From: Nitrospiraceae bacterium
GTDB lineage: Bacteria; Nitrospirota; Thermodesulfovibrionia; UBA6902
Reading direction: 5' to 3'
Length of the DNA: 43,563 bases
Assembly (NCBI GenBank): GCA_003599025.1
Contig: QZIL01000040.1
Span: 1-43,563, forward strand
In this document: in pieces, positions 15,808 to 23,890 of the stretch
How positions within the stretch are numbered: position 1 is the first letter of the stretch
How the letters are laid out: each line of letters begins with the position of its first letter
Translations under genes and position numbers: made by a program
The notes under the pieces: model-generated
Seen by the model: the letters and a program-made list of their open reading frames with translations, nothing else
Told to the model about the DNA's origin: nothing
Databases searched by the model: none

Positions 15808-18300
15808 ATGAAAAAGTTAACTCCATTTTTTATTCTTCTGGTCCTTCTCCTCCTCAATACACCGGCACATGGGAAGGTATTAAAATCAGACACAACATGG
15901 TCAGGGGAAGTAACAGTAGATCAGGACGTCATAGTATCAAAAGGTGCAACACTGACTATTCTGCCCGGCACAGTCATCCGCGTAGTCCCTTCTGAGAGCA
16001 CAAAAACAGAGCCTGAGTACCTTTCTCCTCTCACAGAGATAACTGTCAGGGGGACACTTAAAGTGGACGGGACGGAGAGCTCGACAATCACTTTCCTCAA
16101 TGGCGGAGAAAATAAATCTGTCTGGGCCGGGATAATCATTGACGGCGGTACACTCAATGCGAAGCATACCGTAATTCGCGATGCAGAGACAGGGGTCGAC
16201 CTGATCAGAGGTGCTGTGCATCTGAAGCATGCTCTTCTTACAAACAACCGCTACGGCTTTATATCCCAGGGTAGTGACACTGCTTCTCTCCTTGAAGCTG
16301 TAAAGGTGCAGCACAACGATTACGGGATATTTCTGCTCAACGGGGCAAAGCTTGAAAACAGGGACAGCATTATCAGTCAGAACAGAAAGAGGGACATATA
16401 TACTGCATCTGCAAAAGAATACATGCCGGGTCTTAATGATTACACCTATAAAGACCGGGGGGTGGAACAGACGAGGGTATACGGAGACGATGTCATTTTA
16501 GGTCCAGCAGTATGGCAGGGAAGGATAGAAGTAAACGGCATCGTCAGGGTGCCGGACAATTCCAGACTGATCATACTGCCCGGCACGGTCGTGGAGTTCA
16601 GGAAGACCGATGCCAACAACGACGGCATCGGTGACAACGGGCTTTTGATACAGGGGAATTTTATTGCCAAGGGCACACAGGGAAATCCGATTATCTTCAG
16701 GTCTGCTGAAAAACAGGCTGGCACAGCTGACTGGGATTCGATCAACATCATCAACAGCGACAAGGCGCAGAACCTGATTGAGTACTGCCAGATCGAGAAT
16801 GCATACAGGGGGCTGCATTTCCACTTCTCGAATGTGGCGATAGCAGAGTCTGTGCTTAAAAACAATGAACGGGGGATACAGTTCCAGGAGTCGATAGTTG
16901 ATATCAGGGGGACCCATTTTTACAGGAACAGGAGCGTGCTGTGGGCGCGGGATTCCGAGATCATATTCAATGACAATACGATAGCGTATAATCATTCCGG
17001 GATCAACCTTTTCAGAAACACCCTCACTTTCAAAAACAACCTTATCATAAATAATGAGCGTGAAGGCCTGCGGGTCAGAGAGGGCATCCCGATACTGGAA
17101 GGGAACGTCCTGGACGGCAACCGCTACGGCCTCATGATAGTCGATACGGTATACGGGAGTTTCAGAAAGAATGTCATATCTCACAACCTTGAATCCGGGG
17201 TGGCGCTGAGGGGGGCGGACAACCTCGATTTCAGCGGCAATGTTGTACAAGCCAACGGACTCAACGGCATTGTCATTCAGGACTCAGGCGCTTTCATCCG
17301 GGGCAACCTTATATCTGACAACGGAGAAAGAGGGATAGGCATACTCTCTTTCCACGGGACAATACACGGCAACAACATCCTTAAAAACGGGATGTATAAC
17401 CTCGGCATTGACGGGCCGGCAGATGTTTCAGCTCAGAACAACTGGTGGGGAGACGGAGACATCAGAAGCACCATTTACGATAAAGAGAATGACCCCGATA
17501 AAGGGAGAGCGGAATATATGCCATTTTTACAAAAGCCTGTCATTTTGACATGGCCCGTCAGAAATATATATACAGATGCTATATGGCATGGAGATATTGG
17601 CATTGATAAAACAATAAATGTCATTTCAGGCACACAACTTGCAATATTGCCAGGTGCAAGGGTCCTGTTTTCAGAGGACTCCGGTCTTAATATCAGGGGA
17701 AGGATAACTGCAATAGGAGAAAAGAATAAAGGCATTAGCTTTACCTCACTAAAAGGTGAGGCCTGGGACGAGGTCCTGCTTGATCATGCTGACGGGAGCG
17801 AATTTACTAATTGTCTTTTTGAGAATGCAACCTGGGCACTGCATGTACATTTTACCAGGTTAAATGTGAACGGCTGTACTTTTATAAAGAATTATGGAGG
17901 GATGAGGTTCCGCAGCGGACCTGTCGAAATAACACATTCCTCTTTCCGTGAAAACGATATCGGCCTCAGATCAACTGCCGGCAGTGCGCTTATCAAAGGA
18001 AACAGCATAACAGCCAACAGAATAGGTATCTTTGTAAGAGAACAGGGCAGCCTGTCCATCAGGGAAAACAATATTTTTGCCAATAGCGAATACAATATGC
18101 GCCTTGGCGATTTCAATGAGGAAGACGTGGACGCAAGATACAACTGGTGGGGTAATGCCTCCCCTGCTGAAAAGATATTTGATGCTGCCACAGAGCCAGG
18201 CATAGGCATTGTACATTATGAGCCGTTTGCTGAAAAGCCTTTTATGACAGAATCACCGGAGAAGGTAACAGCGGAAACAGGAGGTGCAGAAGGGAAATGA
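15808..18300 (+). CDS. Secreted right-handed parallel beta-helix protein
   Basis: This 830-residue protein has a clear signal peptide (MKKLTPFFILLVLLLLNTPAHG). It consists of three related modules, each opening with a W-x-G-x-I/V strand followed by an LxILPGxxV turn (about residues 31, 231 and 592). The first two or three are followed by runs of NosD/pectate-lyase-like coils with N-x-I/G repeats such as NNERGIQF, NHSGINLF and NNEREGLRV. NNWWG and YNWWG motifs close the second and third modules. It is probably an exported surface or carbohydrate-contacting protein; no catalytic residues can be assigned. The next gene overlaps its stop by four bases (ATGA), so the two are translationally coupled. 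Confidence 0.85.
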   Translation: MKKLTPFFILLVLLLLNTPAHGKVLKSDTTWSGEVTVDQDVIVSKGATLTILPGTVIRVVPSESTKTEPEYLSPLTEITVRGTLKVDGTESSTITFLNGGENKSVWAGIIIDGGTLNAKHTVIRDAETGVDLIRGAVHLKHALLTNNRYGFISQGSDTASLLEAVKVQHNDYGIFLLNGAKLENRDSIISQNRKRDIYTASAKEYMPGLNDYTYKDRGVEQTRVYGDDVILGPAVWQGRIEVNGIVRVPDNSRLIILPGTVVEFRKTDANNDGIGDNGLLIQGNFIAKGTQGNPIIFRSAEKQAGTADWDSINIINSDKAQNLIEYCQIENAYRGLHFHFSNVAIAESVLKNNERGIQFQESIVDIRGTHFYRNRSVLWARDSEIIFNDNTIAYNHSGINLFRNTLTFKNNLIINNEREGLRVREGIPILEGNVLDGNRYGLMIVDTVYGSFRKNVISHNLESGVALRGADNLDFSGNVVQANGLNGIVIQDSGAFIRGNLISDNGERGIGILSFHGTIHGNNILKNGMYNLGIDGPADVSAQNNWWGDGDIRSTIYDKENDPDKGRAEYMPFLQKPVILTWPVRNIYTDAIWHGDIGIDKTINVISGTQLAILPGARVLFSEDSGLNIRGRITAIGEKNKGISFTSLKGEAWDEVLLDHADGSEFTNCLFENATWALHVHFTRLNVNGCTFIKNYGGMRFRSGPVEITHSSFRENDIGLRSTAGSALIKGNSITANRIGIFVREQGSLSIRENNIFANSEYNMRLGDFNEEDVDARYNWWGNASPAEKIFDAATEPGIGIVHYEPFAEKPFMTESPEKVTAETGGAEGK

Positions 18301-19028
18301 CAACTTATTTTTTCTCCACTATGTTCCGGCTGTCTTTTGTACTGCTCTTTCTTCTGGCAGCGCTGCCAGTTTCCGGCGCAGAAATTTCAAATGCTGACAA
18401 TAGAAATTCTGTCTTAAAGGGAAAAATCTCGGATGTGGAAGGCAGGGCTGTGGAAGGGGCGATGGTGTTTGTCTATGACAGCCCTGATGTCAAAAGGGCA
18501 GCGAATTACATCTCATCCCGGACAGATAAAGAAGGGACATACCGTATTGTCGTACCTGCAGGTAGATACTGGCTGGTCGCGCGTACAAAAAGCAGTGAGG
18601 ATTACGGACCTCTTATGCTGAAAGACAGACATTCCGGGGACCCTGTAGAAACAGATCTCACCCCTGAAAGAGAAGCAGAGACCGACTTTGTTGTAGCAGA
18701 CCTGATGGAGGCCATAAAAATGAAGAGGCAGGAAAGGGAAAGACCTCTCAAAATATCCGGACGGATTACAGATGAAAAAGGTTCCCCTGTCAGCGGTGCA
18801 TACGCAATTGCTAACAGAAAGCAGGAGATAGCAAGAGTTCCGGATTATCTCTCAACCTGGGTTGACAGCGAAGGCCGTTATACGATGTACGTCCCGCGGG
18901 GCAGATACTACATTGGAAGTGCGTCATCCTTCCCCCCCGGTCAGGACTATTCCATGAATGAGGAAACGGGCATTGATTCTGATATTACAATGGACATAAT
19001 AAGGAAAACACCCGGGAAGGCCGAGTAA
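18297..19028 (+). CDS. Secreted protein with two carboxypeptidase-regulatory-like domains
   Basis: This 243-residue protein has a signal peptide (to about residue 27, LPVSGA) and two prealbumin-like beta-sandwich repeats. The first begins LKGKISDVEGRAVEGAMVFVY (about 40) and the second LKISGRITDEKGSPVSGAYA (about 150). Each ends in a G-x-Y-x-x-x-V-P-x-G-R-Y-x-x strand pair. Such domains serve as adhesive or scaffold modules. The start codon overlaps the beta-helix stop, implying joint function at the cell surface. It is distantly related to the SGPPP proteins at 37842, 40889 and 42274. Confidence 0.8.
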   Translation: MTTYFFSTMFRLSFVLLFLLAALPVSGAEISNADNRNSVLKGKISDVEGRAVEGAMVFVYDSPDVKRAANYISSRTDKEGTYRIVVPAGRYWLVARTKSSEDYGPLMLKDRHSGDPVETDLTPEREAETDFVVADLMEAIKMKRQERERPLKISGRITDEKGSPVSGAYAIANRKQEIARVPDYLSTWVDSEGRYTMYVPRGRYYIGSASSFPPGQDYSMNEETGIDSDITMDIIRKTPGKAE

Positions 19029-19114
19029 ACAGTTATATGGTATATTAAAATATACGTAAGAATAAGAATTAGCTGAGAAAGAAGTATAGGTTTAGAGCAA
19101 GGGAGGTAACATCC

Positions 19115-19696
19115 ATGAAAAAGCTGGTATTTATAATAATAATGACGCTAACTTTATTTTTGCCGGAGGGTCATGCATGTGTAGGAAAGACCCTGACTAT
19201 AGGTGTAGTTAATACATCAGAGGGACAGGTCCTGGCTGAAATGATCTCCACTCTTATTACAGAAAGGACAGGAACGGCCGTAAACGTGGCTTTTTATGAA
19301 AACATGCAGGACCTCTACGAGGCAGTAAGAGTTACAAAAGTCGATATTTCGATCGAGAACACAAGCAGGGCCATGCGTGTATTGAATAAACCCGCAGAAG
19401 CAGACGTTCAGAAGGCATACGAAATTGTTAAGGCGTCCTATGAAAAAGAAAAGGGCCTTATATGGCTTAAACCCTTCGGTTTCCAGAAGGGGGGCGGTGA
19501 CGGCACTCCCTCTATTACCGCTACCATTCTCAGGAATGAAATACTCAATAATTTTCCTGCCCTTCCGAGACTGATCAACAAGCTCGGCAGCAGCATCAAT
19601 GATGATATGTATACAAAACTGATCAATTCAGTTGAAACCGGCAGGAAACCCGGCAGCGTAGCGCGGGATTTCCTGAAATCAAAAAAACTCATATAA
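19115..19696 (+). CDS. Compact OpuAC-like periplasmic substrate-binding protein
   Basis: This 193-residue protein has a signal sequence (to about residue 21) and a strong GGGAGGT ribosome binding site. The N-terminal lobe (LTIGVVNTSEGQVLAEMIS, then VDISIENTSRAM) and the C-terminal KPGSVARDFLKSKKLI resemble glycine-betaine/choline-type OpuAC binding proteins. It is about 80-100 residues shorter than usual, so much of the second lobe is missing; it may be a degenerate or specialised relative. No permease or ATPase of that transporter class is nearby. It precedes the ResB-like gene by 21 bases. Confidence 0.65.
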   Translation: MKKLVFIIIMTLTLFLPEGHACVGKTLTIGVVNTSEGQVLAEMISTLITERTGTAVNVAFYENMQDLYEAVRVTKVDISIENTSRAMRVLNKPAEADVQKAYEIVKASYEKEKGLIWLKPFGFQKGGGDGTPSITATILRNEILNNFPALPRLINKLGSSINDDMYTKLINSVETGRKPGSVARDFLKSKKLI

Positions 19697-19717
19697 AAAG
19701 AAAGGCCGAAGTGGTCA

Positions 19718-20629
19718 TTGAAGAGGCTTGAATGGTTGTATCAATTTCTGGGATCAAAAAAATTTACCCTGGGTCTGTTTCTGGTCCTCTGTCTTTTTTT
19801 AATCCCGAGGACCTTTGTCGAAACAGAAGACATTCAATTAGGAATGTGGGGCAGCATAATCTTCGGATTACTCAGTCTGAATCTGGCACTCTGCACGATT
19901 CAGCGGATAAAGGCGCTTACAAAAGCAGTCATTATACTGCATGCAGGGATACTAATGATCTTCGCCGGTGTCGTGATCAGTTCTTTTGGTTATGTGGCAA
20001 CTGTAAATATATACGAGGGAACAAAGGTGAACGAGGTATACCGGTGGGACATAAAGAAGGATGTACCTTTAGGAATTAATATCATGGTGAAAAAAATAAA
20101 TGTGCAGTATTATCCGGTCGCAGTAAAAGTCGGTGTTCTAAGAGGGCAGGAAAAGTTCGGACTATTCCAGCTGAAGACCGGGGAAAGCTTTCAGCTTGAG
20201 CAGTTTACGGTCAGGGTGGATGCACTGGAATTGATGCATGCTCAGAAGCTTGACCTCAGTGTTTTTGACGGCGAAAATCTTATCGGTGCTGCAGATACGC
20301 TCGGAGAAAACACCCTCCCTTCTGATTTCCCTTATGAATTCAGGCTGGTGGCTTTTCAAAATCCTTCCCTCAAAAGATTGTGGGTAGACCTCAGTCTCTC
20401 AAAAGATTCAGAAATAGTAGCAGAGGGTACTTCTGAAGTGAACCACCCTTTGACCTGGGGGGAATTCAGTTTTTATAACACGAAAGTGGATGCTGATAAA
20501 TATGGCCTTCCCTTTGCAGGAATACAGATAACAAATGACCCCGGGGTCCCGTATGTGTACGCCGGTTTTGTGGTTGCAGGCATAGGATGTCTGATTTTCT
20601 TATTCAAGAGGATATATGGATACAGATAA
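19718..20629 (+). CDS. ResB-like cytochrome c biogenesis protein (short form)
   Basis: The 303-residue protein uses a TTG start (KRLEWLYQFLGSKKFTLGLFL). It has three N-terminal membrane segments (about residues 15-30, 43-60, 70-92), a long periplasmic beta-rich domain (about 95-275) and a C-terminal membrane helix followed by KRIYGYR. This is the layout of ResB/Ccs1, the haem-handling partner of CcsA in system II cytochrome c maturation, in a shortened form. The many large c-type cytochromes here make such a function plausible. No CcsA-type partner lies in the window. The next start codon overlaps its end by 14 bases. Confidence 0.7.
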   Translation: MKRLEWLYQFLGSKKFTLGLFLVLCLFLIPRTFVETEDIQLGMWGSIIFGLLSLNLALCTIQRIKALTKAVIILHAGILMIFAGVVISSFGYVATVNIYEGTKVNEVYRWDIKKDVPLGINIMVKKINVQYYPVAVKVGVLRGQEKFGLFQLKTGESFQLEQFTVRVDALELMHAQKLDLSVFDGENLIGAADTLGENTLPSDFPYEFRLVAFQNPSLKRLWVDLSLSKDSEIVAEGTSEVNHPLTWGEFSFYNTKVDADKYGLPFAGIQITNDPGVPYVYAGFVVAGIGCLIFLFKRIYGYR

Positions 20630-21656
20630 ATTTATTAATAGGTCTACAAGTTATGCGTCATTCCCGCTTGCCGGGAATCATTATGGAAAAAGACTCCGGG
20701 CAAGCTCGGAATCGAGTCGAACCGACCGGAGTGACTTATCACAGTCGCATACTTATGAACTCCTTAGCAAGTTATTCATTTCTATTTCTGTTCTTATTTT
20801 TATGATGTCATGCACACAGACACCTCCTGCTGATAAGGGGAAAACCTACAAGATCGGTTATATGATATGTAACAGCGAACAGGAAACGCTCCAGCGCTTT
20901 AAACCCTTCACAGCATACCTGAGCAAAAAGCTGGGGGTCCGGTTTGAGGCAGTCGCGCTCGATACCTCGGATTTCACAAAACATGTGGACGAACTCGATT
21001 TCACTCATACAAATTCATTACTGTATGTCATTATGAACAGAAACAACGGGGTCGATATACTTGCAGCAGAAAAATCAGGGTCCCTCGGCGCCAGGGTAAA
21101 AGGCCTGATCATCGCATCAAAAAAGAGCGGGATAAAAAGCGTTCAGGAACTTAAGGGCAAGACCATGATATTCGGTCCGTCGCTCGGCCCTACTTCATTT
21201 ATGGCGCAGCTCGATATCCTTATGAAGAACGGGGTCGACCCTGAGAACGACCTTGCATATTATTCCATCCCTGCTGGATCGTTTAAACATGAAAAGGTCA
21301 TCTACGGTGTACTCTTCGGAAAATACGATGCAGGCGCTGCACCTCTTCTTGATTATGAGAGGATGATCGCTGACGGCAGGATCGACCCGGCGGACTTTAC
21401 GGTACTGGCAGAAGGAGAACCGATCCCTTACTGCAATTTTGCGGTCACCCAGAAGATCCCCGATGATTTTGCAAAAAAGTTTAAAGAGGTGCTGCTGAAT
21501 ATTAAGAAAGACGACACTGTTGAACTTGACGGTGAGGTAATAAAGGTCCTTGAACGGGCCCATATCGACGGCTATGAAGATGTCAAGGATGCAGACTTCG
21601 ACGGCATTCGCGATATGGCAAAGAGGACGAACATGCCCCCGTATCAGAGGTATTAA
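20616..21656 (+). CDS. PhnD-like phosphonate/phosphite-type substrate-binding lipoprotein
   Basis: The 346-residue product contains a lipoprotein signal ending SVLIFMMSC (about residues 54-66) and a PhnD-type periplasmic-binding fold: KTYKIGYMICNSEQETLQRF, then LDFTHTNSLLYV, GLIIASKKSGIKSVQELKGK, FGPSLGPTSFMA and a C-terminal DGIRDMAKRTNMPPY. The only ATG in frame before the lipobox is at 20616, and no GTG or TTG lies between. The first about 40 residues are therefore read through a dispersed GTCATTCC repeat at 20657-20735. No cognate permease is adjacent; many such proteins in redox operons are orphans, so the ligand is unknown. Confidence 0.75.
   Translation: MDTDKFINRSTSYASFPLAGNHYGKRLRASSESSRTDRSDLSQSHTYELLSKLFISISVLIFMMSCTQTPPADKGKTYKIGYMICNSEQETLQRFKPFTAYLSKKLGVRFEAVALDTSDFTKHVDELDFTHTNSLLYVIMNRNNGVDILAAEKSGSLGARVKGLIIASKKSGIKSVQELKGKTMIFGPSLGPTSFMAQLDILMKNGVDPENDLAYYSIPAGSFKHEKVIYGVLFGKYDAGAAPLLDYERMIADGRIDPADFTVLAEGEPIPYCNFAVTQKIPDDFAKKFKEVLLNIKKDDTVELDGEVIKVLERAHIDGYEDVKDADFDGIRDMAKRTNMPPYQRY
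20657..20735. repeat. GTCATTCC repeat, copy 4, inside a coding sequence
   Basis: GTCATTCCCGCTTGCCGGGA to GGAGTGAC is a repeat copy within the N-terminal codons of the PhnD-like gene. TTAT flanks it on both sides (20651-20654 and 20736-20739), possibly a target duplication. It is open in the frame of the PhnD-like gene. Confidence 0.8.
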
Positions 21657-21660
21657 AAAG

Positions 21661-21720
21661 ATTCAAGATGCAAGATTCAAGATGCAAGCCTTTGCGACAT
21701 GCAACTTGCAACTTGCAACT
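21661..21720. repeat. Short tandem repeats between PhnD-like and TPR genes
   Basis: ATTCAAGATGCAAG is repeated twice head-to-tail (21661-21688), followed by CAACTTG-type heptamers repeated three times. No gene or terminator is recognised in this 140-bp gap. Confidence 0.7.
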
Positions 21721-21796
21721 GGTCTTTTGCAAGAATCAAAGTTAAAGATTATGAGGTTGATAATTATCCATTTAAAGTATTCATGCGGAGCGTGTT

Positions 21797-22324
21797 ATGG
21801 ACTGGCTTGACAGAATATCCGGAGCGGCGATCATCATCCTGGTCATCACATCGGTGGTCCTCATCAGCGGTCATATGGGTGAGGCCGGACCTGACCGTAC
21901 TGTCAGCGAAAGACAGGCAATGGCGGTACACCCTGCGCCAAACAGCGAAATGACCGCTGAGCTTGAATTGATAAAAGACCTTATTGAGGCAGGTACCCTT
22001 GAAAAGGCTGAAGTCATGACTCTCGACCTCTTCCAGAAGTATCCTTTTGAAGGGGGCCCCCGCATGCTGATGGGGGACATTTTCATGAGAAGACAGGAAC
22101 CGCTAAAGGCCATGCCGGAGTACAGGCAGGCTGTTGATCTCAACCCTGACTACCTCGACAAAAAGACTGCACTTTTTCAGGGGAAGAAATTGAAAGTGGC
22201 CGTAAGTGAGGCATTATCCGGGATTGAAAAAGCCATGCACCTGAATCCTGATGATGCGTCCATAATCAGCAGCAGAAAGGATGCCTATTATTTACAGAGA
22301 AAGATTGCAGGAAGCTGCTCATGA
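21797..22324 (+). CDS. Membrane-anchored TPR-like protein
   Basis: The 175-residue protein has an N-terminal membrane anchor (about residues 7-26) and two helix-turn-helix units resembling tetratricopeptide repeats. One unit includes LIEAGTLEKAEVMTLDLFQKY, then MLMGDIFMRRQEPLKAMPEYR and AVDLNPDYLD. The other includes AMHLNPDDASI. Such domains serve protein-protein contact; the partner may be the adjacent transporter-like proteins. GGAG lies upstream of the ATG, and the stop overlaps the next start by four bases (ATGA). Confidence 0.7.
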   Translation: MDWLDRISGAAIIILVITSVVLISGHMGEAGPDRTVSERQAMAVHPAPNSEMTAELELIKDLIEAGTLEKAEVMTLDLFQKYPFEGGPRMLMGDIFMRRQEPLKAMPEYRQAVDLNPDYLDKKTALFQGKKLKVAVSEALSGIEKAMHLNPDDASIISSRKDAYYLQRKIAGSCS

Positions 22325-23574
22325 AGCAGCCCGGGTTTATTAACAGTATGGGAAATTCATCAGGTATAGCTGCAAAAGATGTCTGCAAGATCAGGCCCTC
22401 AAACGGGGTACTGGGAAGAATAAGAAACTGGATCAGCAGTTCAACCGTTTCATCAGATACAGAATGCTATCCCAAGTCTCTCTTTCTCATTACCGGCGCC
22501 GTCATAGGGTTTGCCGGGGTCATGCTCAGTTACCTCGGAAATCCTGCCAACACAGGGTTTTGTGTCTCATGTTTTATGGAAAACATTGCAGGTTCGATCG
22601 GACTTCACGGGAATGTCAGGATGCAGTATCTTAGACCGGAGATCCTCGGCTTTGTCATTGGTTCGTTCCTGATGTCGCTTTATAAAAAAGAGTTCAGGGC
22701 AACAGGCGGGAGTTCGCCGCTGCTCAGATATTTTATAGGGATACTGCTGATCATCGGATGCGCTGTGTTTATGGGCTGTCCGATAAAGATGATTTTCCGG
22801 ATCGCTGCCGGGGACCTCACGGCATGGCTTGGAATGGGCGGACTGGCAGCAGGAGTATTTATCGGGCTGAAGTTTCTTGAAGGAGGTTTCAGCCTCGGAA
22901 GGCCGAACGAACTCCCGGCTGCAAATGCCCTGCTGATACCACTCATGATGGCCCTTTTACTGGGTGCCCTTCTGCTGAAACCGGGTTTTATATCCCTCAG
23001 CACCAAAGGCGCAGGCGCACAGTATGCACCTCTTTATCTTTCTCTTATCGCAGGCCTCGGTATCGGGGCACTGGCACAGAGCACTGGATTTTGCGTGACC
23101 GGCGGTATATCGAGGTTTTTCCTGTGGGGTCCGAAGGAATTTATTTCATGTCCGAAGACTACCGGCCTTGCACTCGGTATGGGTTCTTTTTTCCTGTTCG
23201 CGCTGGTCGCAAGCATTCTTACCGGACAGTTTTCCCTTGGCTGGTATGGTCAGCCAAGCTCTAATGACAGCCATCTCTGGAATTTTTTCGGAATGCTCCT
23301 GGTAGGGTTCGGATCCGTCCTGATAAAAGGCTGCCCGTTCCGTCAGCTGATATCAGCCGGACAGGGCGATACTGACGCAGGTGCAGCTGTACTCGGCATG
23401 CTGACCGGCGCCGCTCTAGTCCAGAACTGGGGGCTTGGAGGCAATCCTGCCGGGACCCCTTACGAGGGGAAGATCGCCATACTCCTCGGTCTATGCGCGC
23501 TGTTTGCAGTCGGGCTTCTCTACCGTAAAAGGGGAGAGACATACGCTCCGGAATTCCAGTCAGGACTTGATTAA
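22321..23574 (+). CDS. yedE: YedE-family (YeeE/YedE) transporter, putative selenium/sulfur uptake
   Basis: This 417-residue membrane protein has about ten hydrophobic segments and two halves. Each half carries conserved Cys in the YeeE/YedE (TsuA-like) pattern: GNPANTGFCVSCFMENIAG (about 62-80) with VFMGCPIKMIFRIAAGD (about 140-156), and AQSTGFCVTGG (about 250) with LIKGCPFRQLISAGQGD (about 335-351). The arrangement matches the YedE subgroup assigned to selenium metabolism, though thiosulfate transport is the established activity of relatives. No selenophosphate or selenocysteine genes are in the window. The N-terminal 45 residues before the first helix are longer than usual. Confidence 0.85.
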   Translation: MKQPGFINSMGNSSGIAAKDVCKIRPSNGVLGRIRNWISSSTVSSDTECYPKSLFLITGAVIGFAGVMLSYLGNPANTGFCVSCFMENIAGSIGLHGNVRMQYLRPEILGFVIGSFLMSLYKKEFRATGGSSPLLRYFIGILLIIGCAVFMGCPIKMIFRIAAGDLTAWLGMGGLAAGVFIGLKFLEGGFSLGRPNELPAANALLIPLMMALLLGALLLKPGFISLSTKGAGAQYAPLYLSLIAGLGIGALAQSTGFCVTGGISRFFLWGPKEFISCPKTTGLALGMGSFFLFALVASILTGQFSLGWYGQPSSNDSHLWNFFGMLLVGFGSVLIKGCPFRQLISAGQGDTDAGAAVLGMLTGAALVQNWGLGGNPAGTPYEGKIAILLGLCALFAVGLLYRKRGETYAPEFQSGLD

Positions 23575-23608
23575 TAGTTGCAGAAATTTAATAGATATAG
23601 GTTATATC

Positions 23609-23740
23609 GTCATTCCCGTGAACAGGCTGTGTCACAATTGTCATTCCGGCCTGAGTGCCGGAATCTATGCATTTTGAAAGTGCCTGGAATAGCGGGATTC
23701 CTGCATTCGCAGGAACCAACATGAGCCTTTGGCTCACAAA
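23609..23740. repeat. GTCATTCC repeat, copy 5 (composite, inverse of copy 1)
   Basis: From GTCATTCCCG to the region GCTCACAAAG, this stretch is the inverted counterpart of positions 1-118. It shares GTGTCACAATTGTCATTCCG and the long CCGGAATCTATGCATTTTGA segment. Inner hairpins CCTGCATTCGCAGG and CCGGCCTGAGTGCCGG are visible. Confidence 0.85.
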
Positions 23741-23758
23741 GGAGTATGAGAATTTTTT

Positions 23759-23827
23759 GTCATTCCCGCAAGCGAAACGCGTCGGGAATCTGTTTTACAA
23801 ATCCGGTTCCGGACAAGCCGGAATGAC
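23759..23827. repeat. GTCATTCC repeat, copy 6
   Basis: A complete unit from GTCATTCCCGCAAGCG to GCCGGAATGAC, with two hairpins separated by about 20 bases. It lies in tandem with copy 5 in the 316-bp gene-free gap before the permease gene. Nothing else is seen in that gap. Confidence 0.85.
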
Positions 23828-23890
23828 ATTTTGAGTCAATGACGGCAGATGAAATATCATTGACTATATTTGAACTAGATAATTCCAGAC

